DNA of 20,527 nucleotides, taken from the NCBI GenBank assembly GCA_001779955.1, contig MFES01000020.1, positions 9,317-29,843 of the forward strand. The letters run 5' to 3'. The notes beneath the pieces were generated by a model. That model saw nothing but the letters and a program-made list of their open reading frames with translations, had not been told where the DNA came from and did no database searches. Origin of the DNA: Candidatus Doudnabacteria bacterium RIFCSPHIGHO2_02_FULL_46_11 (lineage in GTDB: Bacteria; Patescibacteriota; Doudnabacteria; UBA920; 2-02-FULL-46-11). The position numbers and the translations under genes are program-made. Within the stretch, counting starts at the first letter, position 1. Each line of letters begins with the position of its first letter. Positions 20,271 through 20,527 of this stretch are shown in pieces.

Positions 20271-20339
20271 AAAGGTGTGGGGACGTACCCCCATCAAAGC
20301 CTTAGAAGAGCCTTGTTTTATCCATTAAACTACGGGAGC
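20271..20339 (-). pseudogene. Degenerate second tRNA-Arg(TCT)-like sequence
   Basis: From 20339 the minus strand reads GCTCCCG, TA, the D arm GTTT..AAAC and the anticodon arm AGGCT-CTTCTAA-GGCTT, which is a normal tRNA-Arg(TCT) 5' part. The T arm is replaced by TGGGG-GTACGT-CCCCA, which lacks TTCRA and has a 6-base loop, and the acceptor 3' strand (CGGGAGC) and CCA are missing. It lies just 5' of the intact tRNA-Arg with the same anticodon. Confidence 0.75.
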
Positions 20340-20393
20340 AGTTTTTTAATTATATCAAAATTTACTAATGATTTCAACGCAAAATATGCGAAA

Positions 20394-20420
20394 GGGACGG
20401 GCGTGCGGGGCGCCCGTCCC
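20394..20420 (-). terminator. GC-rich hairpin after the right-edge gene
   Basis: GGGACGGGCG (20394-20403) pairs perfectly with CGCCCGTCCC (20411-20420), loop of 7. On the minus strand it lies 20 bases after the TGA stop of the partial gene and is followed by TTTCGC, a weak T-run. It resembles the GC-rich terminator of island A in style. Confidence 0.65.
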
Positions 20421-20440
20421 TCTTCAGAACACACGGAACT

Positions 20441-20527
20441 TCAGCTTACTGGTGTGCTCGCCGGCGGGGCGTGACCGAGCAGCTCGGTGGCCGTGAACAT
20501 GGCTTCGACCGGGTAACCAGCTTCTTC
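20441..20527 (-). CDS. C-terminal end of a GC-rich gene (island C), partial
   Basis: A minus-strand frame is open from the window edge to TGA at 20443-20441, coding for 28 residues (EEAGYPVEAMFTATELLGHA and a short Pro/Ser tail). Codon use is very GC-rich, like islands A and B and unlike the sequence just to its left, and a GC-rich hairpin follows the stop. Only the tail is visible, so no function can be given and the reading frame rests on composition and the terminator. Confidence 0.5.
   Translation of the reverse strand, partial: EEAGYPVEAMFTATELLGHAPPASTPVS

Noticed and set aside
1..20527. CRISPR array
   Set aside because: No regularly spaced direct repeats with unique spacers were seen; the repeats present are palindrome clusters, coding repeats or gene duplicates.

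Overview
The window looks like a genome fragment of a Candidate Phyla Radiation (Patescibacteria, Parcubacteria-like) bacterium. The sequence shows a minimal type IV pilus locus with no outer-membrane secretin or PilM/N/O genes, many short unrecognised genes packed 1-6 bases apart, mostly weak or absent Shine-Dalgarno sites, a large IPT/TIG-type surface protein, an M23/FG-GAP secreted protein and a membrane-anchored Clp-type ATPase. TGA is used as a stop (at 13556, 15805 and 20441), which argues against the UGA-recoded CPR groups. The phylum is inferred, not proven.

Region 1 (1-9998, all minus strand) is a pilus and surface locus. In transcription order it holds two tandem single-domain response regulators, a major pilin, a polytopic membrane protein with a faint prepilin-peptidase resemblance, the assembly ATPase PilB, the platform protein PilC, a GspH/FimT-like and a PilV-like minor pilin, a small anchored protein, a beta-lactamase-like serine hydrolase and a large IPT-repeat protein that leaves the window. 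No PilT, canonical PilD or histidine kinase is visible here. The two regulators share a 79-bp perfectly identical block. An array of hairpins separates the pilus genes from the hydrolase and adhesin pair.

Region 2 (10336-15160) is mixed. It has a secreted M23 peptidase with 51-residue FG-GAP-like repeats, a DUF218 (SanA/YdcF-like) protein, a DoxX-like membrane protein and an internally duplicated membrane protein whose stop overlaps the start of a 48-codon gene. Between them lie two short GC-rich islands (about 12440-12900 and 14395-15100). Each has a near-consensus sigma70 promoter, a leader, a strong Shine-Dalgarno site, one unrecognised gene and its own hairpin. A third GC-rich gene enters at the right edge.

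Region 3 (15108-16251, minus) is one likely transcription unit: the 5' half of a tRNA broken at the anticodon loop, two palindromes, a GIY-YIG nuclease, a complete tRNA-His and two small genes, ending in a hairpin terminator. Divergent to it (16242-19287, plus) is a two-gene operon: a small membrane protein and a membrane-anchored double-AAA+ Clp-like ATPase, separated by a strong hairpin.

Region 4 (19284-20527, minus) has a 48-residue protein, a MazG-like pyrophosphohydrolase, hairpin clusters, an intact tRNA-Arg(TCT), a degenerate second TCT tRNA and the tail of the third GC-rich gene.
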